Notes: generated from the letters alone by a model not told the origin. DNA of 40,781 nucleotides from Anaerolineales bacterium (GCA_020060485.1 JAGVAB010000047.1:1-40781); one strand, 5' to 3'. Shown: positions 15,618 to 25,138, counted from the stretch's first letter. Numbers and translations: made by a program.

Positions 15618-16382
15618 TTACCCGGCAGACTGATCCTTCATCCAGTGCAGCAATTCGGTCAGCGAAGCGACCCGCACATCCGGCCTGCACTCACTGGCAG
15701 CCAGCCGTTGATCCGCATCCGGCACCCGGCGGGTGATCCAGGCGGCCTGCATGCCCAGTTTCTTGGCGCCGGCAATGTCTGCTTTCAGGCGGTCCCCCAC
15801 CATCAGGATGCGCTGTGCGCTGCTGCAATCCAGGGCGCGCATGGCTTCCTCAAACATGCGGGGATGTGGCTTGCGCCAGCCGCTGGCCGCAGATGTGAAG
15901 ATCGCGTTCAAATAGGGCTGCAAACCGGCCCGTTGCACCTGACGCAGCACATCATCATCATCGGCTGCGTTGGAGATCAACCCCACCCGGCAGCCCCCGT
16001 CCTTCAATGTCTGAAGCACCGGTATGGTGTCCTCTTCCACCAGCCAGCAAGCCTCAAAAACTTCATACATGGCTTGCAAAGCCGTGCGCAAATCCGCCTC
16101 GCGCGCCGCAGGATAACCATGATCGTATAACAGCTCTCTCAACAGTCTGCGCGTGGTGTACTCCACATGATCCACATCACGCTGTGTAAAATAGATTTGC
16201 AGCCGGGCTTCAAAATCCGTCAGGAAGCGTTCAAGATCGAGATCATATCCGAGAGACTGCAAAGAATGCGCCAGAGCATGGTCAGCCTGAACAATGATCT
16301 CCTCTTTATCGCCTGCAAAGTAGATCAGTGTGCCGCCCAGGTCAAACAATACCGCATCAAAAGCGCAGTGTCTGCCGCTCAA
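15618..16382 (-). CDS. HAD-family hydrolase (class I cap)
   Basis: 254 residues. Motif I is FDLGGTLIYF, the DxGGT variant with the nucleophilic Asp retained; cap helices span about 25-100; motif II is GLISNAADD, motif III GWRKPHPRMF with Lys, and motif IV MVGDRLKADIAGAK. All catalytic residues are present, so it should be an active phosphatase. The substrate is undetermined; similar proteins act on small sugar or nucleotide phosphates. It begins at TTG 16382 with AGGAAG about 7 bases upstream. It is followed on the same strand by rarA, which has its own promoter. Confidence 0.85.
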   Translation of the reverse strand: MSGRHCAFDAVLFDLGGTLIYFAGDKEEIIVQADHALAHSLQSLGYDLDLERFLTDFEARLQIYFTQRDVDHVEYTTRRLLRELLYDHGYPAAREADLRTALQAMYEVFEACWLVEEDTIPVLQTLKDGGCRVGLISNAADDDDVLRQVQRAGLQPYLNAIFTSAASGWRKPHPRMFEEAMRALDCSSAQRILMVGDRLKADIAGAKKLGMQAAWITRRVPDADQRLAASECRPDVRVASLTELLHWMKDQSAG

Positions 16383-16411
16383 GGTTACTTCCTTTCAATA
16401 GAATAACTGTC

Positions 16412-17437
16412 TCAATAACCCTTGTGAGGATCGTACTGATTATACAGCGGCTCGCCGGCCAGATAACGCCGCAAATTTTCGGCGAACAATTTTATCGCCC
16501 GGTGGCGGTATTGTGGACTGGCCCAGGCGATGTGCGGGCTAATGATGACATTGGGCAGCGACCAGAAAGGTGAATCTTGCGGCAGCGGTTCTTCGCTGAA
16601 TACATCCAGCGCCGCGCCGGCCAATGTCTTTTTCTTCAAGGCCTCGTACAGGGCGCCCGGGTCGATCACCCCGCCCCGGCCAACATCCACCAGGAAAGCC
16701 GAAGGCTTGAGAGCTGCCAATTCCTGCCAGCCGATCAGACCAAGCGTTTCGGGTGTGTTAGGAAGAGTGGAAACCACGAAATCGCACTCGCTCAACATCG
16801 AACGCCGCGCCTCGATCGGGTACAGGCGGGTGAAGAAACGTCCCTCAGGATCGCCTATCCCCTCCAGTTGAAAACCGGTATCCTGGGGGTGCATCACATC
16901 CCGCTTGGCCGCCAGAACGGTGACCCCAAAGGGCTGCAACAGGCGGGCAATTTCCCGGCCAATGCTGCCATAGCCGAGAAGTCCAACGGTGCTGCCGCGC
17001 AATTCCAGCGGCTCAAAGCGTTCCCAGCGCCGTTCCGGCCAGCCCCCCTCACGTTGATTTTGCATCAAGTCCAGCAGGCGATGACCCAATGCCAGCATCA
17101 TCGTCACCGCATATTCCGCTACCTGCGGTGCTGCCCCGCTCATGGTAGTGATCAATAATTCCGGTTTTTCAAAGATCCCGGAACCCAATTCCGATTCAAT
17201 GCCCACAAAATGAGACTGGAACCATTTCAAATTGGGCACCAGTTTGGCATCCGGCAACTGGCGGGCGGCATATAATACCTGGGTGCGTTTCCACACCTCA
17301 GCCGGCAGATCCTCTGGTTTCTTGAAAGTGCGGGCAGTGACGTTGAGTCGCGGGGACACCTTTCGCAATTCATCAACCAGTTCTTCCGGAAATGGCACAG
17401 TGATCAATACTTCAAGCCGATCCGTTTCCACTGACAA
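16412..17437 (-). CDS. D-2-hydroxyacid dehydrogenase (NAD(P)-binding, phosphoglycerate-dehydrogenase-like)
   Basis: 341 residues. The nucleotide-binding Rossmann motif GLLGYGSIGREIARLL lies near 150-165, with substrate and catalytic residues in LVDVGRGGVID (Arg), FSEEPLP (Glu) and SPHIAW (His). The family reduces 2-keto acids to D-2-hydroxy acids (glyoxylate, hydroxypyruvate, others). The dinucleotide preference is unclear because the residue after the second beta strand is AKRD, which is basic and could accept NADP. The start is TTG 17437 with AGGAGAGG upstream, one base after the stop of the small membrane protein, so the two genes are probably coupled. Confidence 0.9.
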   Translation of the reverse strand: MSVETDRLEVLITVPFPEELVDELRKVSPRLNVTARTFKKPEDLPAEVWKRTQVLYAARQLPDAKLVPNLKWFQSHFVGIESELGSGIFEKPELLITTMSGAAPQVAEYAVTMMLALGHRLLDLMQNQREGGWPERRWERFEPLELRGSTVGLLGYGSIGREIARLLQPFGVTVLAAKRDVMHPQDTGFQLEGIGDPEGRFFTRLYPIEARRSMLSECDFVVSTLPNTPETLGLIGWQELAALKPSAFLVDVGRGGVIDPGALYEALKKKTLAGAALDVFSEEPLPQDSPFWSLPNVIISPHIAWASPQYRHRAIKLFAENLRRYLAGEPLYNQYDPHKGY

Positions 17438-17438
17438 A

Positions 17439-17723
17439 CTATCCTCTCCTCTGTTTCTCTTTTTCCTTGCGTTTAGCCAGCCGCTTTGCTTTCTGTTCGT
17501 TGCTTCTACGGTTGAATTGACGGAAGGACTGGAAGCGGGCGCTTTCCTCTTCTGGCGGGTGATTCTTCACTTTCATGATGATGCCCAAAACCAGCAATGC
17601 CAGACCAATGGTCAGGACGCCCAAAACTGAAACACCCGGCGCCGGTTCCGAAAAAAAGAAGATCGCCAGACAGACCAACCCCACCAGGATAAAAAACCCG
17701 CCAACCCGATTTTTAAATACCAT
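17439..17723 (-). CDS. Small two-helix membrane protein with a basic tail
   Basis: 94 residues: two membrane segments (about 8-25 and 31-50) and a strongly basic, charged C-terminal tail from residue 53 (rich in Arg, Lys, Glu and Gln), probably cytosolic and helical. No family is recognised. It ends one base before the start of the D-2-hydroxyacid dehydrogenase gene. ATG 17723 has only a weak GAAAG upstream. Confidence 0.6.
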   Translation of the reverse strand: MVFKNRVGGFFILVGLVCLAIFFFSEPAPGVSVLGVLTIGLALLVLGIIMKVKNHPPEEESARFQSFRQFNRRSNEQKAKRLAKRKEKEKQRRG

Positions 17724-17807
17724 CTTTCATCACACATGCCAGCCGGCATACTTTACCGATCAGAAAATGGGCAAAGAACGCCGGCCGGGAAAAGTTGCAA
17801 AAACCTA

Positions 17808-19394
17808 TCAGGCTTTGGCAATCACCGTCTGGCTCTGCTCTCGCATGTACAGAGCCAGGTAATACGGCCCGCCGGCATTCTTGCCAGTGGCACCAGAGGC
17901 TTTCCAGCCGCCAAAAGGCTGGAACCCCGGCCATGCGCCTGTGCTGGCGCCCTGTGGGCGGTTGACATAGCTGACGCCAACCTCAATATTTTCAAAGAAC
18001 CAGCAGGCTTCCTCTTCCGTGCCATAGAAACCGGCGGTCAAACCATACTCCACGCTGTTGGCGATGGACATCGCCTCAGCCAGGCTGTCCACCTTGCCAA
18101 CGGTAGTAATGGGCAGGAACATCTCCTGCTGCCACAGCCGGTGACTAAAGGGCAGATCCGCTGCCAGGGTGGGAGCACAGAAGTACCCCTGCCCCAATTC
18201 GCCCTCCGTCCATACCTGACCGCCGGTCAGGATGGTGCCATCCCGGCGCAGTTCTTCGACAAACTCCTGATATTCGCGGTAGGAATTCTTGTTAACCACC
18301 GGGCCAAGATAAACACTGCGCTCGGTGGGATCGCCAATGCTCAGTTTCCCGGTTAATTCCACCAACCGTTTCACCAGGGCGTCATACATGGGCGCTTCCA
18401 CCAGCACGCGGGAGCAGGCCGAACACTTCTGCCCCTGCAAACCAAAGGCAGAGCGCACAATACCCAGGGCGGCTGTTTCCAGGTCAGCATTGCGTGACAC
18501 AATGGCGCAATTCTTGCCGCCCAGTTCCATCACCAGCGGGCGCACATACCTGGATTCAGCAAACGAGCGGTAGATACCCATGCCCACCGGATAGGAACCG
18601 GTGAAAGTCACCCCGTCCACCTGCGGACTTTCGATCAACGCCTGACCGATGGTGCTGCCGGAGCCGGTTACAAAATTAACCACACCTTCCGGCAATCCAG
18701 CATCCAGCAGGCAGCGGGTGTAGAGATAGGGCAGCAGCGGCGTATCGCTGGAAGGTTTAATGACCACCGTGTTGCCAGCCACCAGAGCGGCACCAACCGG
18801 CCCGCCAGTCAAAGCAGCAGGAAAGTTGAAGGGGCTGATCACCAGCCAGACACCGTACGGTTTCATCACAGACGTGTTGCGGGAGACGAAACCCGGCAGC
18901 GGATCGGGCAGCATGGGCGTTACATAACCGTCATGATCCTCCATCATCTGGCAGGCATGGCGCATTAATTCTGCTGATTCAGCCACATCGCCCAATGACT
19001 CCATGCGGTTTTTGCCAACTTCAAATGCCATGGCGGCACTCATCTCGAAAATGCGCTCATCGATCAAATCAGCCGCTTTGCGCACCAAAGCAACCCGCTC
19101 CTGCCACGGCATTCTGCTCCAGATGGGAAAAGCCTTGCGGGCAGCGGCCAGCGCATCCTGGCCATCCTGGGCAGTACCTTTCTGGAAAATACCCAGAACC
19201 TGATGCCCATCAAATGGAATATGGTCTTCAAATTTCTCGGCACACAATCGTTCCTTCCCGCCGATCAAAAGCGGGTATTCCCGCCCCATGTCTGCCTTAA
19301 TCTTCACCAGCGCTTCTTCAAACCTGGTGTGCAATTCTTCGGGGGGATTGAACATCGTGGCATAGGTCAGCTTGAACGAGCTTTCAGCCGTCAT
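17808..19394 (-). CDS. pruA: L-glutamate gamma-semialdehyde (1-pyrroline-5-carboxylate) dehydrogenase
   Basis: 528 residues, the length of monofunctional P5CDHs. Features: VISPFNFPAALTGGP, KPSSDTP, FTGSYPVGMGIY, catalytic Glu in VMELGGKNC, catalytic Cys in GLQGQKCSACSR and C-terminal PFGGWKASGATGKNAGGP. The GQKCSAxSR signature and the FNFP segment distinguish P5CDH (RocA/PruA) from other aldehyde dehydrogenases. It oxidises glutamate semialdehyde to glutamate in proline, arginine and ornithine breakdown. An upstream in-frame start exists at 19433, but GGAGG before the ATG at 19394 supports the latter. Proline dehydrogenase is not in the window. Confidence 0.93.
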   Translation of the reverse strand: MTAESSFKLTYATMFNPPEELHTRFEEALVKIKADMGREYPLLIGGKERLCAEKFEDHIPFDGHQVLGIFQKGTAQDGQDALAAARKAFPIWSRMPWQERVALVRKAADLIDERIFEMSAAMAFEVGKNRMESLGDVAESAELMRHACQMMEDHDGYVTPMLPDPLPGFVSRNTSVMKPYGVWLVISPFNFPAALTGGPVGAALVAGNTVVIKPSSDTPLLPYLYTRCLLDAGLPEGVVNFVTGSGSTIGQALIESPQVDGVTFTGSYPVGMGIYRSFAESRYVRPLVMELGGKNCAIVSRNADLETAALGIVRSAFGLQGQKCSACSRVLVEAPMYDALVKRLVELTGKLSIGDPTERSVYLGPVVNKNSYREYQEFVEELRRDGTILTGGQVWTEGELGQGYFCAPTLAADLPFSHRLWQQEMFLPITTVGKVDSLAEAMSIANSVEYGLTAGFYGTEEEACWFFENIEVGVSYVNRPQGASTGAWPGFQPFGGWKASGATGKNAGGPYYLALYMREQSQTVIAKA

Positions 19395-19831
19395 ACCGAA
19401 AAGACCTCCTTGGTAAACTTCTTTCCATAACAATCACCCGGACCTCCCGGGCAAATTAAGTATAGCCCATCTGCAGCAGTGAGTCAAAAATTCGACCGGC
19501 ATCTCAGCATCTTTGCGGTCAGCCCTTTTCGACAGGGCTTCCTCAAAAGCTCTGTATCCAACTTGCTTAAAGAAGTCACCACAGAATGCCGAGCAAAGCT
19601 GCGCATCAGATTCAATCCTTGCTTCCACACCGGTGATATTTCGTCCTCCTCAAACTCTCCTCGCCGCCGCATACTTGCAATGTGGTAATATTGATTTTGC
19701 GGGAAAGGAAGTTATTTATAGCAAGCAGTTCCTTTCCAGATCGCATTCTTCCAACCCCCAGATCAAAAAGACCAATTCTGTTCAAGGTCATATTTCCTTT
19801 TTGAAAGCGATACTCTTTTCAGCAGGATCAT

Positions 19832-19860
19832 TTGCGCCGCAAGCCAATCTGCGCTACACT
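19832..19860 (+). promoter_or_regulatory. Promoter positioned for a leaderless mRNA
   Basis: TTGCGC (19832-19837), a 17-base spacer and TACACT (19855-19860). The next ATG starts at 19867, 7 bases after the -10, so transcription would begin at or beside the start codon. No ribosome-binding site precedes that ATG. Confidence 0.55.
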
Positions 19861-19866
19861 CTTTTT

Positions 19867-20664
19867 ATGACACTGGATGTGCAACACACCACCTGCATCG
19901 GGATTGATATTGCCTCCAGCCGGCGGCCTTTCAGCTATGCCGCCCTGGATAGTTCCAGACGCCTGCTGGCCCTGGGCCAATGCCAGATCCTTGAGATACT
20001 GGCCTTTACCAGCGGCCAGGAACAGGCCGTGATTGCCCTGAATGCCCCCCTGCAAACCAGCCAGGGCCTGATGCAGCAGGAAGACATCCGCCGTCAGCTT
20101 ACCCCCCACCCGGCACCCGGCCGATGGACAGAAATGCGCGTAGCTGAATATCAGTTACACGCCGCCGGCATCCATGTTCCCCACACCCCCAGCCGCAGCA
20201 AGGATTGCCCGGTATGGATGCAGAACGGGTTCACGCTGGCACAAAACCTGCGCAGCTACCATTACCAGCCCTACCCGGCGGAAGATGCGCCGCGGCAGCT
20301 TTTGGAAACCCAAACAGATGCCCTGTTCCAGATCCTCTCCGGCCAGGCCCCGGCTGACGTCAAGACCCTCGAAGGCCGCTTGCAGCGCCAGGTGCTGCTC
20401 TTTGACCAGCGGCTGCCGGTTACTGACCCCATGGAACTGTTTGAGGAGGTCACCCGCTACCGTTTGCTGCGTGGTGAACTGTCGATAAATAACGTCCTCT
20501 CCAGCGGAGAATTGAATGCACTTTCAGCAGCCCATGCCGCCTGGCTGGCCGCACATCACCCCGAACAGTTGCAAACCTTTGGCATGCCGCAAGAAGGTCT
20601 GATCTTCCTGCCTGTGGTCAGCCCGCAGCCTTCCGTTCACGGTAGAGCAAACTCACTGGATTGA
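19867..20664 (+). CDS. DUF429-domain protein (predicted RNase H-like fold)
   Basis: 265 residues. The N-terminal GIDIASSRRPFSYAALD resembles the DUF429 family opening (a GIDxA strand with Asp, RNase H-like fold), followed by IALNAPLQTS, the expected second strand with an acidic residue replaced by Asn, then an extended basic and proline-rich middle and DQRLPVTDP. The frame is open upstream to 19513, but that segment has no protein-like character, and a promoter ends 7 bases before ATG 19867. DUF429 proteins are predicted nucleases of unknown role. The substitution in the second strand makes activity uncertain. Confidence 0.65.
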   Translation: MTLDVQHTTCIGIDIASSRRPFSYAALDSSRRLLALGQCQILEILAFTSGQEQAVIALNAPLQTSQGLMQQEDIRRQLTPHPAPGRWTEMRVAEYQLHAAGIHVPHTPSRSKDCPVWMQNGFTLAQNLRSYHYQPYPAEDAPRQLLETQTDALFQILSGQAPADVKTLEGRLQRQVLLFDQRLPVTDPMELFEEVTRYRLLRGELSINNVLSSGELNALSAAHAAWLAAHHPEQLQTFGMPQEGLIFLPVVSPQPSVHGRANSLD

Positions 20665-20751
20665 TGCTTTTTCGCTGGATACCATACAGTATAATGATCA
20701 AGGTTCACCCCCGCAAATCAAAACGGAAAAATTCTTCACCTCGGAAAGATT

Positions 20752-21720
20752 ATGACATTGAGATGGTTAATAGGGATCATTGTGGCATTGGCAACCATGC
20801 CATTGATCCTGGAAAAAAATGGCATCTTTCAGCCCAGCCTGCGCAGCCGCTTGTTTTATTTCATCGTCCGCTGGGGGTACAAACCATTCACTTATGTATC
20901 ATTGGCCAAAAAGAAAAAACGCCTGGAGTATTTTCATCACCTGGTGCCGCTCAGCATCACCAGCAGAGCGATCAGGGTGGGAGAAATTCCGGCGGAGTGG
21001 GTGCAGCCCCTGTGGACCTCCAACGAATTTGTGCTGCTCTACCTGCACGGCGGCGGTTACACCAGCGGCTCTCCGGCCCTGCACCGCGACCTGGCACACC
21101 GCATTGCCAGCGCCAGCGGCATGCCCGCCCTGGTGATCGATTACCGCCTGGCCCCGGAGCACCCCTTTCCAGCTGCTTTGGAAGATGCTGCCTTTGCATA
21201 TCGCTGGCTGCTTGCGCGCAACTATCCCCCCGAAAAGATCGTTCTGGCCGGCGACTCGGCCGGCGGCGGCCTGTCGGCCGCCTTGTTGATGTACCTGCGG
21301 GATGCCGGTGAACCTTTGCCAGCCGCGGCCGCCCTGCTTTCCCCCTGGACAGACCTGTGCCTGACCGGCGAATCCATTGACCGGTTGGAAAATGCAGACC
21401 CCCAACTCACCCGCCGCGGCCTGCAGGAAATGGCCGATGCCTACCGCGGCCAGCATGCCGCCAATGAACCGTTAATCTCGCCCCTATATGGCGACCTGCA
21501 TGGCCTGCCGCCGCTGTTGATCCTGGCCGGTACGCGTGAGATTTTGCTGGATGATTCGGTCATGTTTGCCGAACGGGCAGGCAAGGCCGGGGTGAATGTT
21601 ACCCTGCATATTCGTGAAGACATGGGCCATGTCTGGCCGGCTTTTGCCATGCTCCTCCCGGAAAGCAAACAGGCCATTCAATTGATCGGCAATTTTTTCC
21701 GACGGCACACCGGCCTGTAG
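20752..21720 (+). CDS. Alpha/beta hydrolase, hormone-sensitive-lipase type (acetyl esterase family)
   Basis: 322 residues. The oxyanion-hole motif is LHGGGYTSG and the nucleophile is Ser169 in AGDSAGGG; the acid lies in the segment EILLDDS (264-268) and the base is His293 in MGHVW. An N-terminal hydrophobic segment (residues 4-20) could be a membrane anchor or a cap helix. The family hydrolyses short- to medium-chain esters. The ATG at 20752 has GGAAAG upstream, and TATAAT lies at 20690-20695. It converges with the minus-strand gene ending at 21733, with only 12 bases between. Confidence 0.9.
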   Translation: MTLRWLIGIIVALATMPLILEKNGIFQPSLRSRLFYFIVRWGYKPFTYVSLAKKKKRLEYFHHLVPLSITSRAIRVGEIPAEWVQPLWTSNEFVLLYLHGGGYTSGSPALHRDLAHRIASASGMPALVIDYRLAPEHPFPAALEDAAFAYRWLLARNYPPEKIVLAGDSAGGGLSAALLMYLRDAGEPLPAAAALLSPWTDLCLTGESIDRLENADPQLTRRGLQEMADAYRGQHAANEPLISPLYGDLHGLPPLLILAGTREILLDDSVMFAERAGKAGVNVTLHIREDMGHVWPAFAMLLPESKQAIQLIGNFFRRHTGL

Positions 21721-21732
21721 AAAAGCTGCCCT

Positions 21733-22065
21733 TTAACCGTCCTGCCGCCCGGCGCCGCCCTGTTTTTTGGCAGTCCGCGCTTTGACCGCAGTGGAGGCCG
21801 GCCGGCGCCAGGCACCAAACACCAACAGTCCCGCCCCGGCCCCCAGCCCATACACCCCGGAAATGCCAGGGGGCAGCATCCATACCAGCAGCAGCAACAC
21901 CAGCGCAAAGATGCCAAAGACGATCAGCGAATGACCCCAGGGATGTTCGCCGTTTTGTAGAAGATAAAGCGTCAACCAGCCTATGCCCAGCCCAAGCACC
22001 AACAAGCCAAGACCGCCCACAGCAGAGCCGATCATTTGCTCAATAAACGTGATTGCCTGATACAT
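21733..22065 (-). CDS. Small membrane protein of unknown function
   Basis: 110 residues with three hydrophobic stretches (about 15-35, 46-65 and 69-85) and a basic, Ala/Gly/Lys-rich tail. No family recognised. It follows the DUF456 gene by 60 bases on the same strand and may be in the same operon. Its Gly-rich membrane segments (AVGGLGLLVLGLGIGW) are low in complexity, so homology calls would be unreliable. Confidence 0.6.
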   Translation of the reverse strand: MYQAITFIEQMIGSAVGGLGLLVLGLGIGWLTLYLLQNGEHPWGHSLIVFGIFALVLLLLVWMLPPGISGVYGLGAGAGLLVFGAWRRPASTAVKARTAKKQGGAGRQDG

Positions 22066-22125
22066 TGTTCCATCCTTTCCGGCAGCGCCAGATCACTCCA
22101 GAGCGGCCCAATCCATCCTGAACCG

Positions 22126-22626
22126 TTAGAAAACCATAGCCCACAGCAGCCACAGACCAATCATCACGGCCCCGATCGCCCCCCGCACCAAAACCGCCTG
22201 ACCAAACCCCAACGCCATGCCGCCAGTGGAATTGAGCGCTTCGCGCCAATCCTTCAGACGGATCACCTCGACCAGGAACAAGCCAGCCAGCATCACCAGC
22301 AGGCCGCCGATGGGAGTGAGGAAAAAACTGGCGATAATGCCGGCCAGAAATGCCGCCCCGATCGCCCACCAGCTGGCCCCCTTGCCGCGGGCACTGGCAC
22401 CCATGATGACATTGTCCGCCAGGTTGCCAACGATCATCAACAGCGTGAGAAAAACAAAAATGACAATCACCCACCAGGCATGAAACCCGGTGATGAGCAC
22501 ATACGCCAAAGCAGCCAGCCAGATGATCACCAGGCCCGGCATGCCCGGGATGACCAGGCTGAGCAAACCTACCAGCATGATGGTCAAAGTGAGCGCGTTG
22601 AGAACTGCCATTCCAAATTCAAGCAT
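22126..22626 (-). CDS. DUF456-family membrane protein
   Basis: 166 residues with several hydrophobic segments and the DUF456 pattern: VIPGMPGLVIIWLAALAY near the start, NLADNVIMGASARGKGASWWAIG in the middle and FFLTPIGGLLVMLAGLFLVE. The family is widespread, Gly-rich and uncharacterised. It starts 13 bases downstream of the serS stop on the same strand, so it is probably read from the serS transcript and thereby subject to the T-box. Confidence 0.8.
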   Translation of the reverse strand: MLEFGMAVLNALTLTIMLVGLLSLVIPGMPGLVIIWLAALAYVLITGFHAWWVIVIFVFLTLLMIVGNLADNVIMGASARGKGASWWAIGAAFLAGIIASFFLTPIGGLLVMLAGLFLVEVIRLKDWREALNSTGGMALGFGQAVLVRGAIGAVMIGLWLLWAMVF

Positions 22627-22639
22627 GATTGATTAACCC

Positions 22640-23914
22640 TTATGCAGGCCGGATCACGTCTAATCCGCCCATCCATGGACGTAAAACTTCCGGCACAACC
22701 ACCGAGCCATCCGCCTGTTGATAATTTTCCAAAACTGCGATCAGGGTGCGCGGCATGCCCAAACCGGAGCCGTTCAGGGTGTGCACCAGTTGCAGCCGCT
22801 TGTCTCCTTCAGGGCGATACTTGATATTCGCCCGCCGCGCCTGAAAATCGCCCACATTGGAAACCGAGGACACTTCCAGCCACTCGCCGCAGCCCGGCGC
22901 CCAGACCTCAAGATCATATGTCACACGCGCATTGAAGCCCAGGTCGCCAGTGCAAAGCTGCACGATGCGGTAAGTGAGTCCCAGATCCGCACAGGTCTGC
23001 TCGGCATCCGCCAGCATCTTCTCCAGCTCGTGCTGCGATTCTTCCGGCTTGCAGAAAATATACATTTCCACCTTGTCAAATTGATGGCCGCGTTTAATGC
23101 CGCGCACATCCCGCCCGGCGCTCACCTTCTCGCGCCGAAAACAAGGGGTATAGGCTGTATAGCGCCGCGGGAGTTGTGCATCTTCAAACACGTCTGCCAT
23201 GTGCAGACCGGTCAGCGGCACCTCGGCTGTGGGTACCATCCACAGGTCTTCTTCGTGATCGCGATAAAGATTATCTGCAAATTTGGGCAGCTGACCAGAG
23301 GCATAGAGCGTGTCACCACGCACCATGAATGGCGTATATTTCTCGGTATAGCCCTGGCGGATATGCAGGTCCAGCATCCAGGCGATCAAAGCCCGCTGCA
23401 AGCGCGCCCCCGCCCCGCTCAACACGTAGAAGCGCGAGCCGGTGATCTTGACCCCCTGGTCGAAATTGATAATATCCAGTTTGGGGCCAAGTTCCCAATG
23501 CGGCTGAGGGTCAAATCCCAGCTCCGGGATTTCGCCTACCGTCCTGATCACCACGTTCCCGCTTTCATCCGGCCCCAGGGGGGTCTGTGGGTCAGGGATG
23601 TTGGGAATGCCGGCCACCAGAGCTTGCAAGGTTTCCTCCACCTGGCGCACACGTTCATCCAGTGCGGCGATCGCATCGCCCACCTTGCGCATCTCATCGA
23701 TCTTGATCTGGCGCGCATCCTTGTCTTTCATCGCGCTGATCTCTTTGGAGGCACGGTTGCGTTCGGCTTTCAAGGTCTCCACTTCGACCAGCAGGCTGCG
23801 GCGCTGCACATCCAGTTCTGCCATCTCATCAACCACGGCAGAATCCATATTACGCTTTTGCAAGGCATCCCGCACCACTTGCGGGTGTTCACGAATCAAA
23901 TTGATATCCAGCAT
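22640..23914 (-). CDS. serS: Seryl-tRNA synthetase
   Basis: 424 residues, the standard bacterial length. An N-terminal coiled-coil arm (about 30-105; [22 protein letters not shown]) precedes the class II catalytic core: motif 1 around [15 protein letters not shown], motif 2 [28 protein letters not shown] and motif 3 [19 protein letters not shown]. It charges tRNA-Ser. The start is the ATG at 23914 with GAGG 6 bases upstream; the longer in-frame extension runs through the T-box leader and is not coding. Expression is controlled by the T-box immediately upstream. Confidence 0.98.
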   Translation of the reverse strand: MLDINLIREHPQVVRDALQKRNMDSAVVDEMAELDVQRRSLLVEVETLKAERNRASKEISAMKDKDARQIKIDEMRKVGDAIAALDERVRQVEETLQALVAGIPNIPDPQTPLGPDESGNVVIRTVGEIPELGFDPQPHWELGPKLDIINFDQGVKITGSRFYVLSGAGARLQRALIAWMLDLHIRQGYTEKYTPFMVRGDTLYASGQLPKFADNLYRDHEEDLWMVPTAEVPLTGLHMADVFEDAQLPRRYTAYTPCFRREKVSAGRDVRGIKRGHQFDKVEMYIFCKPEESQHELEKMLADAEQTCADLGLTYRIVQLCTGDLGFNARVTYDLEVWAPGCGEWLEVSSVSNVGDFQARRANIKYRPEGDKRLQLVHTLNGSGLGMPRTLIAVLENYQQADGSVVVPEVLRPWMGGLDVIRPA

Positions 23915-23934
23915 GGTGTCCTCTCTGACTCCAG

Positions 23935-24209
23935 AAATAAAAAGCCCCCCGCTCGTTTGCAGGACGAAGGGGGTATTCGTGGTGCCACCTGCATTCACTT
24001 CCCGCCCGGTGGACGGAAGTCTCATTCAGCGATAACGGACGCATCCGGTCCCCTTACGGCAGACAACTGCCCCTGCAGGAACAACTCATCCCAATGGGAT
24101 GGTCGGGGTGGAAATTCGCCATTCTGCCTGCCGGCTCACACCAGCCGCCGGCTCTCTGAAAAGCATCCCGGTTACTCAGCCCCGAGCAAGTCTCTCAAGA
24201 TATGTGATT
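23935..24209 (-). promoter_or_regulatory. T-box leader of serS
   Basis: Read on the minus strand. A -10 TATAAT lies at 24221-24216. Stem I carries the conserved AGAGAGCCGG and GTGTGAGCCGG distal-arm segments. A specifier region reads GAATTTCCACC, giving TCC (Ser) as specifier codon. The T-box AGGTGGCACCACG is at 23990-23978. A terminator follows: CCCCC (23973-23969) pairs with the GGGGG run near 23950-23946, then TTTTTATTT. Uncharged tRNA-Ser would pair with the specifier and the T-box bulge and prevent termination. The specifier assignment is by position relative to the conserved flanks. Confidence 0.92.
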
Positions 24210-24246
24210 GAAAAGATTATATCAGAAATTTTTGCCCGGCGGACGA

Positions 24247-24915
24247 TCAGGAAATATCCAGGCGATAACCTACGCCGCGCACAGTCTTGATGAAACGCGG
24301 GTTGCGAGGATCTTCTTCCACGGCCTGGCGCAGCCAGCTGATATGCACATCCAGGGTGCGGGTATCATCCGTGTAGGCTGTTTCCCATACCTTGCTGAAC
24401 AGGTCTTCTCGCTTGAGTATTTCGCCAGGACTGTCCATTAGGATCTTTAGCAGCATCACCAGGCGCGGCGTCAAACTGGTCTGCCGGCTTGCACAACGCA
24501 CCCAGCGATGGTCAATGTTCAAGGCCAGCGGGCCAACCTTGAGCAGGTGATCCTCTTTGGATGGCAGCAAAGGGCGGATGCGATTCAATAATTTCTGCAG
24601 GGTAAAAGGCTCAACCAAAACGTGGTCAGCACCCACGTTGTAAGGATCATCATAGTCTTCGGCCACAATAAAGATCACTGGCAGGTTCGGCACGGCCCGG
24701 TTGATGGCGCGCACAATGCCTTTGCCATTGGCGCGCATCGACTCGGCATCCACGACAACCACATGCGGGCAATCCTTATCCAAATATGCCATCGCCGCCT
24801 TGCCGCTGGACACACTTTCCACTTCATAACCCTTGCGGGTCAATCCCGGAAAGAAGGAAGGACGATCCGCCCGTTTTCCTTCAATGAGCAGTATTTTGGC
24901 TTTTCTGGTTGCCAA
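24247..24915 (-). CDS. OmpR/PhoB-type winged-helix regulator with a degenerate receiver domain
   Basis: 222 residues. The N-terminal half (about 6-115) has the receiver layout, but key residues differ. The acidic pair is E12-G13, the phospho-acceptor D56 remains (VVVVDAESM), the conserved Thr is replaced in IFIVAED, and the invariant Lys is Glu102 in VLVEPF. The C-terminal half (about 122-220) is a normal trans_reg_C winged helix (LTPRLVMLLKILMDSPGEILKREDL, TLDVHISWLRQAVEEDP, RGVGYRLDI). Such aspartate-less-like receivers usually work without classical phosphorylation. No kinase is adjacent. The start is a TTG at 24915; no in-frame ATG is available upstream. Confidence 0.85.
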   Translation of the reverse strand: MATRKAKILLIEGKRADRPSFFPGLTRKGYEVESVSSGKAAMAYLDKDCPHVVVVDAESMRANGKGIVRAINRAVPNLPVIFIVAEDYDDPYNVGADHVLVEPFTLQKLLNRIRPLLPSKEDHLLKVGPLALNIDHRWVRCASRQTSLTPRLVMLLKILMDSPGEILKREDLFSKVWETAYTDDTRTLDVHISWLRQAVEEDPRNPRFIKTVRGVGYRLDIS

Positions 24916-25138
24916 ACCTTCAGCCTGCCTTTCTTCTTTTAATCATACCAGATTTTCCCTTGCAAGGCTTCATGCAACACGAGACAATATTCTTCCAGAA
25001 CAGTGCTGCACCTGTTTGCACATTGGCATCATTAGACAACCTCGCCAACCCGATCACTCCCCCAGCTCCCTTGCAAGACAACATCGAGGGTCAAGACTTC
25101 ATTTGCATGGGTCAGGTTGTCAATATTATACACGATAG

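Noticed and set aside
19513..19866. N-terminal extension of the DUF429 gene
   Set aside because: The added 118 codons lack protein-like character, and a promoter lies just before the ATG at 19867.
23915..24025. N-terminal extension of serS
   Set aside because: It translates the T-box antiterminator and terminator; the ATG at 23914 has the ribosome-binding site and matches the family start.
22718..24211. Long plus-strand open frame (497 codons) opposite serS and its leader
   Set aside because: It is antisense to a clear serS and to a T-box leader, with His/Gln-rich, non-protein-like composition and no start signal.
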